DNA of 64,000 nucleotides, taken from positions 186,001-250,000 of the forward strand of contig NYUD01000057.1 in NCBI GenBank assembly GCA_002683825.1, read 5' to 3'. Positions 27,692-37,080 of this stretch are shown here, in pieces. The notes below the pieces were generated by a model. It made no database searches, was not told the DNA's origin, and saw only the letters and a program-made list of their open reading frames with translations. How positions within the stretch are numbered: position 1 is the first letter of the stretch; every line of letters starts with the position of its first letter. Both the position numbers and the translations under genes were made by a program. Origin of the DNA: Planctomycetota bacterium (GTDB lineage: Bacteria > Planctomycetota > UBA1135 > GCA-002686595).

Positions 27692-28706
27692 CCCCCGCCT
27701 CCATCAAGGCCTTCGGTTCGGGTCCCCCGAGCTTCCACTGGTCGCGGTACGCCGCGACGATATAAAGGCCCCGCGGTCCCTTCTCGAGTCGGCCTTCGGC
27801 GAACACGAAGTTCTGCCGGAACACCTCCTTGGTTGCCTGGAGCCATGGTTCGATCTCCGCGCGGGCCGACATCCCAATGACGGCACGAAGTGCGCGCTTC
27901 CTGTCGCCCGAGCGAAACTCGGCGGTCAGGGTTCCGTCTTTCTCGCGGTACAGGCGGTGGATCTCTCCGAACACCCGGACTTCAGCTTCCGGGTGGTCGC
28001 GAAGGCTTGCGGCCAGGGCATCCGGATCGTCGGCGGAGATCGCCGTACCGGCGGCTTCGAACTTGCGGAAATTGTCGATGGCATCCGCGCGCGCTTGCCA
28101 CCACGGCAGGAGCCGATCGTAGGGCCGCTTGGCCGCGGGTGCTCCCTCGGTCTTCGGCTCGTTGGTGGCGGGGTTCCACACACCCAGTTTCTTGGCGCGC
28201 GCCCTTTTTTGTGCCGCTTCGAATTCCGCGTGCTTGAGCAGGCTGTTGCCGTACTTGTTGAAGTAGGGACTACGGCCTTGCTCGACCAGAAGCACGTTGA
28301 AGTCGCGGCCGTCCATCAAGATCACGTGGCAGAGCAGCCGCCCGTATATGTCGCGCTGTTCGTCGCGTGTGGGAAACAGCAGACGGACCTTGGCGGGCTC
28401 GTCTCGTGTTCCGAGGTCCGCGAAGAACCGCTTGGCCCAATCCGCCGACTCCTGACCGTAGACCGTTTCCGGCTTCGTCGGCGAGATGGCCGGGCGCCCG
28501 GTGATCTTTTCCTCGGTGTCGACCGAGAGCAGACGCAGCTTTTCCGTCCCTCCGTCTCGCTGGACGTAGACCGTGTCGCCGTCCACGACCCGGGTCACGG
28601 GCAGCGGCTCGGACAGGACCGACTCCTGGGAAGCGGTCGAAAAGGCCAGAAGAAGGGTGGCCAGAGGGGCGAGAGGGAGGGCGGCGCGTTGGATCGTCGG
28701 GGTCAT
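27675..28706 (-). CDS. Secreted thermonuclease (SNase)-domain protein
   Basis: 343 residues from the ATG at 28706, which gives a good signal peptide (ALPLAPLATLLLAFSTASQ). Residues ~35-185 are a staphylococcal-nuclease-like OB fold: TRVVDGDTVYV, LRLLSVDTEE (catalytic Arg and Glu region) and DIYGRLLCHV (second Arg). The C-terminal ~150 residues look like a second, OB-like segment that I cannot name. Probably an exported calcium-dependent nuclease. It is divergent from another secreted nuclease, the endonuclease I gene, with 141 bases between the starts. Confidence 0.85.
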   Translation of the reverse strand: MTPTIQRAALPLAPLATLLLAFSTASQESVLSEPLPVTRVVDGDTVYVQRDGGTEKLRLLSVDTEEKITGRPAISPTKPETVYGQESADWAKRFFADLGTRDEPAKVRLLFPTRDEQRDIYGRLLCHVILMDGRDFNVLLVEQGRSPYFNKYGNSLLKHAEFEAAQKRARAKKLGVWNPATNEPKTEGAPAAKRPYDRLLPWWQARADAIDNFRKFEAAGTAISADDPDALAASLRDHPEAEVRVFGEIHRLYREKDGTLTAEFRSGDRKRALRAVIGMSARAEIEPWLQATKEVFRQNFVFAEGRLEKGPRGLYIVAAYRDQWKLGGPEPKALMEAGASGVK

Positions 28707-28847
28707 GGCTCGGCGTCTTTGTAGGCGGCGGGCGAGGTAAGCCCCATAAAACGCCAAGCCTGGCGTCCAAGGAAGCGCGGAAAGCGGTTTAATGCGGAGT
28801 CCATTGGTTCCCACCTATCCCGCCGTTGCCCCCCCCGGTTTTTCACC

Positions 28848-30629
28848 GTGCCCAAATTGCCCGAGCGATCCCTTCCCCTGGCCGGTCTGTCAGGCCTGAT
28901 CTTCGTGTTCTCGGCCGTAGCAGCTGCCCAGGCCCCCCCCGGGTACTACAGCTCGGTCGACACCTCGAGCGCAGCGGCCCTGCGCTCGACCCTGCACGAG
29001 GTCATCGACGACCACCAGCGCTTCCCCTACACCTCGAGTGCGACGGACACCTGGGACATCCTCGAGATGGCTCAGGAGGATCCCAGCAACTCGGGCAACA
29101 TCATCACCATCTACCGCAACGACAGCGATCCGAAGCAGGGCGGCGGCAATTCGATCTACAACCGGGAGCACGTTTGGCCGCGCTCCTACGGGATACCGGA
29201 CGACGTCCCCTCGAACTACCCGTTCACCGACTGCCACATGCTGCGCCTCGCGGACCCCTCGTACAACTCTTCGCGTGGCAACCGCCCCTTCCAGGATTGC
29301 AACGCGGGCTGCACGCAGTATGCGACGACGAGCAACAACGGCGTCGGCGGAATGGGTGGCGGCTATCCCGGGGATTCTAATTGGGGTAGCGGGTCGGGAC
29401 ACACCGGAACCTGGGAGGTGTGGAACGAGCGGCGCGGCGACATCGCGCGCATTCTCTTCTACATGGACATGCGCTATGAGGGCGGTACACATGGAGTCAC
29501 TATGCTCCCGGAGGCCAACCTCGAGCTCACCGATGACATCAGTCTGCTCGCTGCGTCGAACACCGGCAATAACGAGTCGCCGGCCTACATGGGGCACCTG
29601 TCCCTCCTCCTGCAGTGGCACGCGGAGGATCCGCCCGACGCTTTCGAGATGAACCACACCGATGTGGTGTTCGGGTTCCAGGGCAATCGCAACCCCTACG
29701 TGGATCATCCGGAGTGGGTTGACGTCGTCTACGGTGTCGCGCCGCCGCCGCCGCCCCTGCAGGGACTCGTCTGGATCAACGAGTTGCACTACGACAACGA
29801 CGGCGTAGATACGGGTGAGGCAGTCGAGATCGCGGGTCCCGACGGTACGGATCTCTCGGGTTTTTCGGTCGTGGCCTACAACGGCAGTGGTGGAGCGAGC
29901 TACAGCACACTGAACCTTTCGGGCCTCCTGCCGGATACACAAGGCGGCATCGGCATCCTCGACTTCGCCTTCGCGGGGCTGCAGAACGGTTCCCCCGACG
30001 GCCTTGCCCTGGTCGATGATATGGGCGGGGTGCTCGAATTCATCAGCTACGAGGGCTCGTTCACCGCGTCGGACGGGCCTGCGATGGGGATGGACTCGAC
30101 CGATATCGGGGTCCTGGAGGTCGGTCCGACACCGGTCGGGGACTCTCTGCAGCGCGGAGGAACCGGCGTGACTGCGGTCGATTTCGCGTGGCAGATGCCG
30201 TTGGCGGAAACACGCGGGGACGTCAACGCAAATCAGACGTTCGGACTGCCCTGTCCCACCGCCAGCGCCACCTCTCGCAACAGTGGCTTCAACCCGGCGA
30301 GTTTCACGGCCGATCCGCCCGTGCTCGGGCAGCCGTGGACCGCTTCGGTCGACGTTTCCACGACGGGCAGCAACTTCGCGTTCATCTTGTCTCGCAAGAG
30401 CCCGTTCATGTTCACGCTGCTGACGGGGCAGGTTCTCCTGGTGGATCTGGGGTCCTCGAACGAACTGCTGGGCCTCGCTGCGCAGGCGGGTCCTGTGGCG
30501 ATGTTCAATTCGATGATTCCGAGCGATGTCAGCTTCTGCGGCTTCGAGGCGAGTCTTCAGGCGGTTCACTTTGGCGGCGCCGGGAACTTCTTCCTCTCCA
30601 ACGCGATGGACCTCATAGCGGGTCAATAA
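28848..30629 (+). CDS. Secreted endonuclease I with lamin-tail-like domain and shared C-terminal module
   Basis: 593 residues from a GTG at 28848, with a signal peptide (LIFVFSAVAAAQ). Residues ~30-290 match the endonuclease I (NucM/EndA) family, including the NREHVWPRSYG signature and an Asn/Gly-rich loop. A lamin-tail-like beta domain follows (VWINELHYDNDGVDTGEAVE, about residue 305). The last ~115 residues form a beta-rich module (NSGFNPASF ... LSNAMDLIAG) that resembles the C-terminus of the beta-helix protein at 60105. Probably a surface or extracellular nuclease for DNA scavenging. Confidence 0.88.
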   Translation: MPKLPERSLPLAGLSGLIFVFSAVAAAQAPPGYYSSVDTSSAAALRSTLHEVIDDHQRFPYTSSATDTWDILEMAQEDPSNSGNIITIYRNDSDPKQGGGNSIYNREHVWPRSYGIPDDVPSNYPFTDCHMLRLADPSYNSSRGNRPFQDCNAGCTQYATTSNNGVGGMGGGYPGDSNWGSGSGHTGTWEVWNERRGDIARILFYMDMRYEGGTHGVTMLPEANLELTDDISLLAASNTGNNESPAYMGHLSLLLQWHAEDPPDAFEMNHTDVVFGFQGNRNPYVDHPEWVDVVYGVAPPPPPLQGLVWINELHYDNDGVDTGEAVEIAGPDGTDLSGFSVVAYNGSGGASYSTLNLSGLLPDTQGGIGILDFAFAGLQNGSPDGLALVDDMGGVLEFISYEGSFTASDGPAMGMDSTDIGVLEVGPTPVGDSLQRGGTGVTAVDFAWQMPLAETRGDVNANQTFGLPCPTASATSRNSGFNPASFTADPPVLGQPWTASVDVSTTGSNFAFILSRKSPFMFTLLTGQVLLVDLGSSNELLGLAAQAGPVAMFNSMIPSDVSFCGFEASLQAVHFGGAGNFFLSNAMDLIAGQ

Positions 30630-30630
30630 C

Positions 30631-31491
30631 TTGAAACTGCTTTCGGACTTCGACGGTGTCTGGACGAATCCCGCCGAAGAGGCGGATGCGGTTCGGCGCT
30701 ATTTCGTGCGCGAGGCGATTCGGCTCGCCGGCGTGGATGAGGAGCGCGGCGAGCGTGAGTTTGCGGATCTGCGCGCGACGGTCATGGCTTCACCCCAGGA
30801 GTACGGCTGGTGTGTAGAGGGGCGCCTGACCGCCTATGTCGATGAGGATCCCTTCTGCCTGCCCAATACCATCGGGGCGTTTCTGGGCAGGTCCGAGGAC
30901 CCCCAACACCGGCTCTATCGCGAAGCGATTCTGGCGGCGGGCCACGCCAGTACGGAGGCCTTTGCCAACCATTGCTTTTTCGAAGCGACCTCGGCCTTTC
31001 GCAAGGAGCGGCCCCCGGCTCTCGTGCCCCGGGCCTGCGAGGTTCTCGAGACCCTGATGGAAGCCGGGATCGAGCTCGTCATCGTGTCCAACTCTCCGCC
31101 GGAGAAAATCGAAGGCTGGTTCGAGGATGTAGGCGCTCATCTCGATCACGACCACTTCCGGATCTGCGGACAGGCGGGCAAGCACGAGCTGGGTGACGAC
31201 ACCACGGTCTTCGATGTGGGTGAGCGGTCCGTGCGCATCGATCGACCGCGCTATCGCTGCGTTCTGGAGGAGGAAGCTCCCGACCTCGTGGTCGGGGACG
31301 TGTTTTCTCTCGACCTGGCCTTGCCTTGCTGGTTGCGCAGGGAGGGGCTTGGCGGGGCTCCGCGTATGACGATCCTCCACCGCCAACCCCACACTCCCTC
31401 CTGGGTGATGGGGCTGGCGAAGTCGGGCCCGGTCGATCGTGTGATCGACGGTATCGCCGAGCTGGTCCCCATCGTCCGCGGGCACGGCTAG
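30631..31491 (+). CDS. HAD-superfamily hydrolase-like protein
   Basis: 286 residues from a TTG at 30631, one base after the preceding stop, so possibly co-transcribed with the nuclease. The HAD motifs are visible: motif I DFDGVWT (Asp6 and Asp8), motif II LVIVSNSP (near residue 150), and a motif IV-like LVVGDVFSLDL. No signal peptide. The long helical insert after motif I indicates a cap domain. Likely a cytosolic phosphatase with unknown substrate. Confidence 0.75.
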   Translation: MKLLSDFDGVWTNPAEEADAVRRYFVREAIRLAGVDEERGEREFADLRATVMASPQEYGWCVEGRLTAYVDEDPFCLPNTIGAFLGRSEDPQHRLYREAILAAGHASTEAFANHCFFEATSAFRKERPPALVPRACEVLETLMEAGIELVIVSNSPPEKIEGWFEDVGAHLDHDHFRICGQAGKHELGDDTTVFDVGERSVRIDRPRYRCVLEEEAPDLVVGDVFSLDLALPCWLRREGLGGAPRMTILHRQPHTPSWVMGLAKSGPVDRVIDGIAELVPIVRGHG

Positions 31492-31503
31492 TCAGGGGGT
31501 TCC

Positions 31504-32724
31504 ATGCGCAGTTTCCTCGCCTTCTTCTGCTTTGCCGCCTGTGTCATCAGCGCGCCGCCGGATGCGCGCTTGCAGGGTGAAATCCAGCTCGTCGAGACGG
31601 TGCCGGTCGAAACGAGTCTTGGGACGGACGCAATCCCCGATACCTTCGAGGTGTGGCTGGAGATGTTCGCCGGCGCGAAGAAGGGGATCGAGTTGGCCTT
31701 CTTCTACGCCAGCAACAACCCGGAGGATCCCGAAAAAAGTCGCCTGGAGCCGCTGCTCGTCGAACTCGAGCAGGCAGCCGCGCGCGGCGTGAAGGTGCGC
31801 TTTCTCTCGGACATCAAGTTCTACAAGACCTATCCGAAGACGCTGGATCGCCTCGGGGCGCACGATGGGATCGAGACGCGCCTCTTTGACATCCAGGACA
31901 AGACCGGCGGCATTCTGCACGCCAAGTACTTCGTGGTCGACGGGCGCGAGGCCTACCTGGGTAGCGCCAACTTCGATTGGCGGTCGCTCGAGCACATCCA
32001 GGAGCTCGGTGTGCGCTTCAGCCTGCCAGCGGTCGTGCTCTCCCTGGGCACGATCTTCGAGATGGACTGGAGCCTCGCCCATCCCGACGGCCCACAGGTC
32101 TCCGGCGCGCTGGAAAGCGCCGCGGCGTTCCCCACACAGGCCTCTTTCGGCGGCGGCGACGCCTGGGTGACGCCGGTGTACTCTCCGCCCTCCCTCTTGG
32201 CCGACCCCGACCTGTGGGACCTACCGCGGCTGATCGAAATGATCGACTCCAGCAAGGAGTCGGTCAGCATCCAGTTGCTCTCCTACAGGACCACCGATCG
32301 CGAGGGGCGTTACTTCGCAGACCTCGAGACGGCCCTCCGTAGCGCGGCCGCACGCGGCGTTCAGGTGCGCCTGCTGCTCGCCGACTGGAGCAAGCGCGAA
32401 TACTCCATCGAAGGACTGCAGAGCCTTCAAGCCCTCAAGAACATCGAGGTCAAGCTCGCGGCACTGCCGGAGGCAAGAGCCGGGTTCATTCCCTTTGCCC
32501 GCGTCATCCACGCGAAGTACATGGTCGTCGATCGGGTTCGCTCCTGGGTCGGCACAAGCAACTGGGGGCGCGACTACTTCCACAACAGCCGTAACGTCGG
32601 ACTGATCGTGGAAAGCGAGCGTCTGGGAGCTGAGCTCGCCGAGTTCTTCGATCGCGGATGGGGTTCCCCGTATGCGGAAACGGTCGATCCGTCCCGACGG
32701 TACGAGCCGCCGCGGGTTCAGTAG
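31504..32724 (+). CDS. Secreted phospholipase D-like protein
   Basis: 406 residues with a signal peptide (LAFFCFAACVISAPP). Two complete HKD motifs define the PLD fold: HAKYFVVDGREAYLGSANFD (about residue 139) and HAKYMVVDRVRSWVGTSNW (about residue 338). Enzymes of this layout act on phosphodiesters (phospholipids, cardiolipin or nucleic acid). Export suggests envelope-lipid or extracellular nucleic-acid turnover. It starts 12 bases after the HAD gene and is likely in the same transcription unit. Confidence 0.88.
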   Translation: MRSFLAFFCFAACVISAPPDARLQGEIQLVETVPVETSLGTDAIPDTFEVWLEMFAGAKKGIELAFFYASNNPEDPEKSRLEPLLVELEQAAARGVKVRFLSDIKFYKTYPKTLDRLGAHDGIETRLFDIQDKTGGILHAKYFVVDGREAYLGSANFDWRSLEHIQELGVRFSLPAVVLSLGTIFEMDWSLAHPDGPQVSGALESAAAFPTQASFGGGDAWVTPVYSPPSLLADPDLWDLPRLIEMIDSSKESVSIQLLSYRTTDREGRYFADLETALRSAAARGVQVRLLLADWSKREYSIEGLQSLQALKNIEVKLAALPEARAGFIPFARVIHAKYMVVDRVRSWVGTSNWGRDYFHNSRNVGLIVESERLGAELAEFFDRGWGSPYAETVDPSRRYEPPRVQ

Positions 32725-32755
32725 CAGCTTCTGCCGTCCTGCCCCTGCATGAAAA

Positions 32756-32938
32756 CTACTTGTCCGCGACGTCCTCGAAGTCGAAGGAATTCTTCGGGTC
32801 GGCCGGGACGATCTTGAAGACGTAGTCGGTCTTCTTCTTGGGTTCTTCCTTCAGGGGGGGCTCCTTGTCCGAGGCGTTGCCGGGGGCATCATTGACGCCG
32901 GGGGACTCGATGGTCTTCTGCTTTTTCCTTTCGCTCAT
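32756..32938 (-). CDS. 60-residue peptide, candidate precursor for the adjacent radical SAM enzyme
   Basis: Begins with an ATG that overlaps the radical SAM stop (ATGA) and has a GGAG ribosome site 8 bases upstream inside the preceding gene, which supports real translation. The product is Lys/Glu/Pro-rich and Cys-free. The N-terminal ~37 residues are charged and look disordered, leader-like. The last ~22 (YVFKIVPADPKNSFDFEDVA) hold all four aromatic residues (Tyr39, Phe41, Phe52, Phe54). No signal peptide. I recognise no family. Its context, next to a PqqD-domain radical SAM enzyme, makes a ribosomally made, modified peptide the main hypothesis; an accessory protein is the alternative. Confidence 0.7.
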   Translation of the reverse strand: MSERKKQKTIESPGVNDAPGNASDKEPPLKEEPKKKTDYVFKIVPADPKNSFDFEDVADK

Positions 32939-35124
32939 TCTCTCGTCTCCAGGAGCTTGGCGTGGGCGATGTCTTGGACGCAGCGTTCGGCGGCCTTGCG
33001 GTGGGGTTCGGGGAAAATTTCGACGACTTCGGTCAGGGTGCGGGAGCCGTCGCAGCGGTGAAGCACCTCGGCTGCGGCGGGTGACAGGCAGCGCACCTCG
33101 CCCGATTGGGGATTGTAGACCAGGGTGGACGAGGCGGCCGCGATGGGATCGAGGTCGCGTTCGATTTTTTCTCTGTCCGCGTTCTCCAGCAAATCGGACT
33201 GATAGCGGGGCCTGATCGTCGCCGAATCGATCGATGAGACGACCGTGTCGATCTCGCCGCGGTCAAAGGCCAGCTCGCGCGTGCGTAGTCTGGGCACCTG
33301 GCACGGGGCACGGTCGAGGTGCGCTTCGTTCTCGGGTTCAAGCACGTTTTTCAGGAGCGCGTTCCAAGAGCCGTGCTTTACCAGATAAAGGAAGTAGTGA
33401 CTCTTCAGCTCGTGATAGAGCATGTTCTCTTTCTGGAAGACCGGGAAATGCGAGCGCAACGCACCGGTGAATTCCAGATACATCTGACGCGCCTCCGAGC
33501 GGGTCATGCCGCGTTTCGTCCTGAAATCGTAGTAGACCTGCAGGTCGGCCTCGGCGTCAGGATAGATCTCGACGATGTCGAACTCCTCGCGGCGACGGAA
33601 GACCTCGGAGGTTTCGTCGAGATAGAAGACGCGCACGCTGACCTCCTGGATGTAGCGCTGGTTGTCGAGAATGGTCTGCATGGTCTGCACGGCCTCCTCG
33701 CGCGTCTCGGTCGGAAACCCGATCATGGCGTACAGCGTGACCGAAATCCCCGCGTCGTGAACCCGCCGAATGAGCTCGAGACTGGCATCGGGGTCGATGC
33801 CTTTACACATCGCATCGAGCACGCGCTTCGACGAGCTTTCATATCCGAAGGCGATGCGCCGGCAGCCGGACTCCGCCATTTCTCGGCAGACCGTTTCGTC
33901 GAATACGTCGTGCTCGAGCCGCGCATCGCACCACCAGTTGACGTCCAGGCCCGCGTCGAGAATCGCCCGTGGGAAAGCCCTGGCCATGTTCGGAGGCAAG
34001 TCCTCGATCGCCAGGTAGAAGTTTCGAACCCCGTGGCGTTCCTGCAGGATGCGCATGTCCTCGACGGTCTGTTCCGTCGTCCGGCCCCGATAGCCGGGTC
34101 CGATCACCGTGTAGAGCGTGCAGAAGACGCACTTGCCCCAATAGCAACCGCGTGTCGCCGCCAGCGGTAGGACGAGTTCAGGCGTGATGTACTTGTCGAG
34201 GGGCAACCCGTTGAATTCGGGTGTCGGTAAGCCCTTGATGTCCAGCGGCGTATCCTGAGGGGCCTTGATGACCTCTCCGTTCCCGTCCCGATACAGGATG
34301 TTCGAGACCTGGGAGAGTTGCCGTTTGCCCTCGACAACCTCGCACAGCTGTAACAGAGGGCGCTCGCCTTCCAGCATGACGAAGCTGTCGAACAGGTCCC
34401 AGACCTCGGTTCGCTTGCTGAGCTTCTCGCCGACGTATGCCAATAGCCCGCCACCCACGGTGATGTGTACATCGGGCTTCCACTCCTTGATCATCTTGGC
34501 GAGCGTCAGCGTCGGAATCGCCTGGCTGGGGAAGGTCAGCGAGATACCGATCAAATCCGGGTCGAGTTTCTCGAGCTGGGGCAGGGTACGCTCGCGAAAG
34601 TACTCGATGTAGGGGTTTTCCTTCTCATCGTCGATGGCCGCCAGGATCTCATTCGTGTGCTCGACCCGGTAGCGCATCACGAAGCCGTGGGCCGTCAGGC
34701 GTGTCGGGGCGTATTCCTGCGAGAAGATACGTAGACCCTGCTCGACCGTCCGGCCTGCCCACAGGTAGCGCTTGTAGTCGTAGAAGTCCTCAGGGTCGCG
34801 CAGGACACGTTTCGCTTCCTCGATCGACTCCGCTACATCTTCGCCGATGAGGTCGATTTCGGACAGGAGCTGATATTGCTCCATGTCGGAGAAGTGAAGC
34901 CGTTCCTTGTCGTCGAGAGCCTGTACCTTTTGCCGCGCCCCGATACGTTCGAGCGAGCGATTCAACCGTTCGTGCGTCAGGAAGTGGTCATAGGACTCGA
35001 TGTTGAGGTCGAGTTGCTCGACATCGTCGTATCCGTTCTGACGTAGGTACGCAACAAGAGAGGGTAAGCTGAGGTAGGGTTGAGTGAAGTGACCCTGGGG
35101 GGGGAAGATGAGCGCGACCTTCAT
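32935..35124 (-). CDS. Cobalamin-type radical SAM enzyme with C-terminal PqqD-like domain
   Basis: 729 residues. The N-terminal ~280 form a Rossmann-like B12-binding domain (MKVALIFPPQG and VHITVGGGLLAYVGE). The radical SAM cluster motif is Cys327-x4-Cys332-x2-Cys335 within TRGCYWGKCVFC, a spacing used by several cobalamin-dependent subfamilies instead of the usual Cx3Cx2C. YAMIGFPTET and FGYESSSKRVLDAM are further core motifs. Residues ~666-729 (LVYNPQSGEVRCLSPAAAEVLHRCDGSRTLTEVV region) match PqqD-like RiPP recognition elements. It starts 30 bases after the ASPIC/UnbV gene and overlaps the peptide gene. Predicted to methylate or cross-link a peptide substrate. Confidence 0.9.
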   Translation of the reverse strand: MKVALIFPPQGHFTQPYLSLPSLVAYLRQNGYDDVEQLDLNIESYDHFLTHERLNRSLERIGARQKVQALDDKERLHFSDMEQYQLLSEIDLIGEDVAESIEEAKRVLRDPEDFYDYKRYLWAGRTVEQGLRIFSQEYAPTRLTAHGFVMRYRVEHTNEILAAIDDEKENPYIEYFRERTLPQLEKLDPDLIGISLTFPSQAIPTLTLAKMIKEWKPDVHITVGGGLLAYVGEKLSKRTEVWDLFDSFVMLEGERPLLQLCEVVEGKRQLSQVSNILYRDGNGEVIKAPQDTPLDIKGLPTPEFNGLPLDKYITPELVLPLAATRGCYWGKCVFCTLYTVIGPGYRGRTTEQTVEDMRILQERHGVRNFYLAIEDLPPNMARAFPRAILDAGLDVNWWCDARLEHDVFDETVCREMAESGCRRIAFGYESSSKRVLDAMCKGIDPDASLELIRRVHDAGISVTLYAMIGFPTETREEAVQTMQTILDNQRYIQEVSVRVFYLDETSEVFRRREEFDIVEIYPDAEADLQVYYDFRTKRGMTRSEARQMYLEFTGALRSHFPVFQKENMLYHELKSHYFLYLVKHGSWNALLKNVLEPENEAHLDRAPCQVPRLRTRELAFDRGEIDTVVSSIDSATIRPRYQSDLLENADREKIERDLDPIAAASSTLVYNPQSGEVRCLSPAAAEVLHRCDGSRTLTEVVEIFPEPHRKAAERCVQDIAHAKLLETRE

Positions 35125-35154
35125 GTGCGGGTTCGAGTTTGTCGAAGTGGGGAG

Positions 35155-36942
35155 CTAACGAGCACCGCTGCTTTCAACGATGACGTGCAGCCGGTCGAGG
35201 TCCGGTTTTTTGAGTGTTTGCGAGCCGCCGCTGGGCCAGTTTACTTCTACGTAATCGACGGCGTCGATCATGCCGAGGCCGATGAGCAAGCGAGGGTCGT
35301 GGGCAGAGTAGAGCCCGTTGGCGCTACGTATTTCACGGACCCACCGGCGTTTTCCGGCCTGGACGGTCACCTTGGCTCCGAATCCGTCGCGGTTGCTCCG
35401 CTTGCCTATGGTCTTGATTCCGATCCAACGACCTGCGTGCAAGCTTTGATTCTCGAGGAGGCGTGGTGATGAGTCGATGTCGATGATGATGGCATCCGTA
35501 TCCCCGTCGTCATCGATGTCGCCCAGCGCGACACCGCGTGCACTTCGTAGAGCCGCGAGGCCGCCTCCCGTTTCTTCGGAGATGTCTTCCCATTCGATAC
35601 CGAAGCGTCGGTGGGGTAGGCCGCGATAGACCTGACTTCCTTGGGCCCATGCGTGCATTCCGATCTCTTCGGCTTGCGGGAAAACATGGCCGTTGGCGAT
35701 CAATATGTCGAGGTAGCCATCGAGATCCGCATCGAAGAATCCACCGCCCCAACTCAGCCGATCCAGGCTCGCCGCGGCGATGCCGTACGTCTTACCGCGT
35801 TCGGTGAAGTTGCCTTTGCCATCGTTGATGTGGAGCGAATTGGCTTCCAGGTCGAAGTTGGTGCGCAGGACGTCAAAATCTCCATCGCCTTCGATGTCTT
35901 CCACAAACAGCCCCATGGCGCTGGTCGGGCTTCCATCGGCATTGAACGCAAATCCCCGTTCGATCGCCTCGTCAGTGAAGTGCCCTGCCGTGTTCATGAA
36001 CAGGTTGCAGGGTTGTAGATCGTTGGAGACGAGGATGTCGACCCAGCCGTCGGCATCGATGTCGGAGAAGACGCTGGCATAGGAGCAGAGATCCTTCTTC
36101 AACTCGAGTCCGGCCGCCGCGGTCGCCTCACCGAAGTTCCCGCGACCGTTGCCGAAAAAGAACACATCCGGTGCTCCGGGGTTGATCCCGCGCCCATTCT
36201 CCCCCTCGGGACCAAACGCGACCGCGACGCCGTCGATCACGTTGGGCTTGCCGGCGTTCGGTGGATGGTCAAAGTCGAACAAGCAGTAGTTTGCCACGTA
36301 CAGGTCAAGGTTCCCGTCTCGGTTGGCATCCCCGAAGGCCGGACCGGTGCCCCAGTATTCATTGCGCAGGCCGGATGCTTCCGTTACCTCGGCGAAGGTG
36401 ATGTCCTTGCGCAAGAACACATCCTCGCCGAGGCAGGCCAGGTACAGATCGGTGTCGCCGTCGTTATCGATATCACCTGTTGCGACCCCGTTGATCCACT
36501 CGTTGCGCGCCGCCCCTACGGCGTGGGACACATCGGTGAACTTGAATTTGCCTTCGTTGCGGTAGAAGCGACTCGACGGTCCGTCGAAAGTCTCGAGACG
36601 CGTGCCTCCGTCGACGTACTTCATGCCCCTTCCGTTGGCGACGAAAAGATCCATATCCCCGTCGCCTTCGTAGTCCAGCCAAGCTGCTCCGCAGCCGTTG
36701 CTTTCGGGGATGTACCAGCGTCTCGGGTCTCCCGAGACATTGACGACTTCTATTCCCGACCCATCGGTCACGTCGGCAAAACGAACGTGGGAGAGTTCGG
36801 GTTCTCTGCCGCCGGTTTCGCCCCCAGCCCCGCAGGCGGCCAACAGACTCACCAGGAGACCGCCTGGCCAAAAAAACTTCCCTTGTGCCCCCGCGCCTGT
36901 GCGTGAGGTTATGGCGCGGGAGGGGGCGAGAGTGCGATGCAT
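35155..36942 (-). CDS. ASPIC/UnbV-domain FG-GAP repeat lipoprotein
   Basis: 595 residues with a lipoprotein signal (LLVSLLAACGAG). The body is a seven-bladed FG-GAP/VCBS propeller with calcium-binding repeats such as DYEGDGDMDLFVANG, DIDNDGDTDLYLAC and DINDDGDTDA-like sequences. The C-terminal ~70 residues are an ASPIC/UnbV domain (WIGIKTIGKRSNRDGFGAKV). These proteins are exported and common in Planctomycetes. It is the first gene of the radical SAM/peptide operon, 30 bases upstream of the enzyme, so it may be part of the same system, perhaps as a surface partner. Confidence 0.9.
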   Translation of the reverse strand: MHRTLAPSRAITSRTGAGAQGKFFWPGGLLVSLLAACGAGGETGGREPELSHVRFADVTDGSGIEVVNVSGDPRRWYIPESNGCGAAWLDYEGDGDMDLFVANGRGMKYVDGGTRLETFDGPSSRFYRNEGKFKFTDVSHAVGAARNEWINGVATGDIDNDGDTDLYLACLGEDVFLRKDITFAEVTEASGLRNEYWGTGPAFGDANRDGNLDLYVANYCLFDFDHPPNAGKPNVIDGVAVAFGPEGENGRGINPGAPDVFFFGNGRGNFGEATAAAGLELKKDLCSYASVFSDIDADGWVDILVSNDLQPCNLFMNTAGHFTDEAIERGFAFNADGSPTSAMGLFVEDIEGDGDFDVLRTNFDLEANSLHINDGKGNFTERGKTYGIAAASLDRLSWGGGFFDADLDGYLDILIANGHVFPQAEEIGMHAWAQGSQVYRGLPHRRFGIEWEDISEETGGGLAALRSARGVALGDIDDDGDTDAIIIDIDSSPRLLENQSLHAGRWIGIKTIGKRSNRDGFGAKVTVQAGKRRWVREIRSANGLYSAHDPRLLIGLGMIDAVDYVEVNWPSGGSQTLKKPDLDRLHVIVESSGAR

Positions 36943-37080
36943 GGGCGCAGACTAGGAGAAGCCCGGGGCCTCGGCAAGCGCTCGAAAACGCTCGAAGCCC
37001 GGACTTCTGCAGTCTGGTTTACGCAAGCTCGGGATGCAGCGTTTGGTCTTTCCGGATAGACGCCGTAAGTTCTCCCCGCC

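Noticed and set aside
28890..30626. Long antisense open frame over the endonuclease I gene
   Set aside because: The plus strand has the NREHVWPRSYG family motif and a signal peptide; the antisense product is Arg/Val-rich and featureless.
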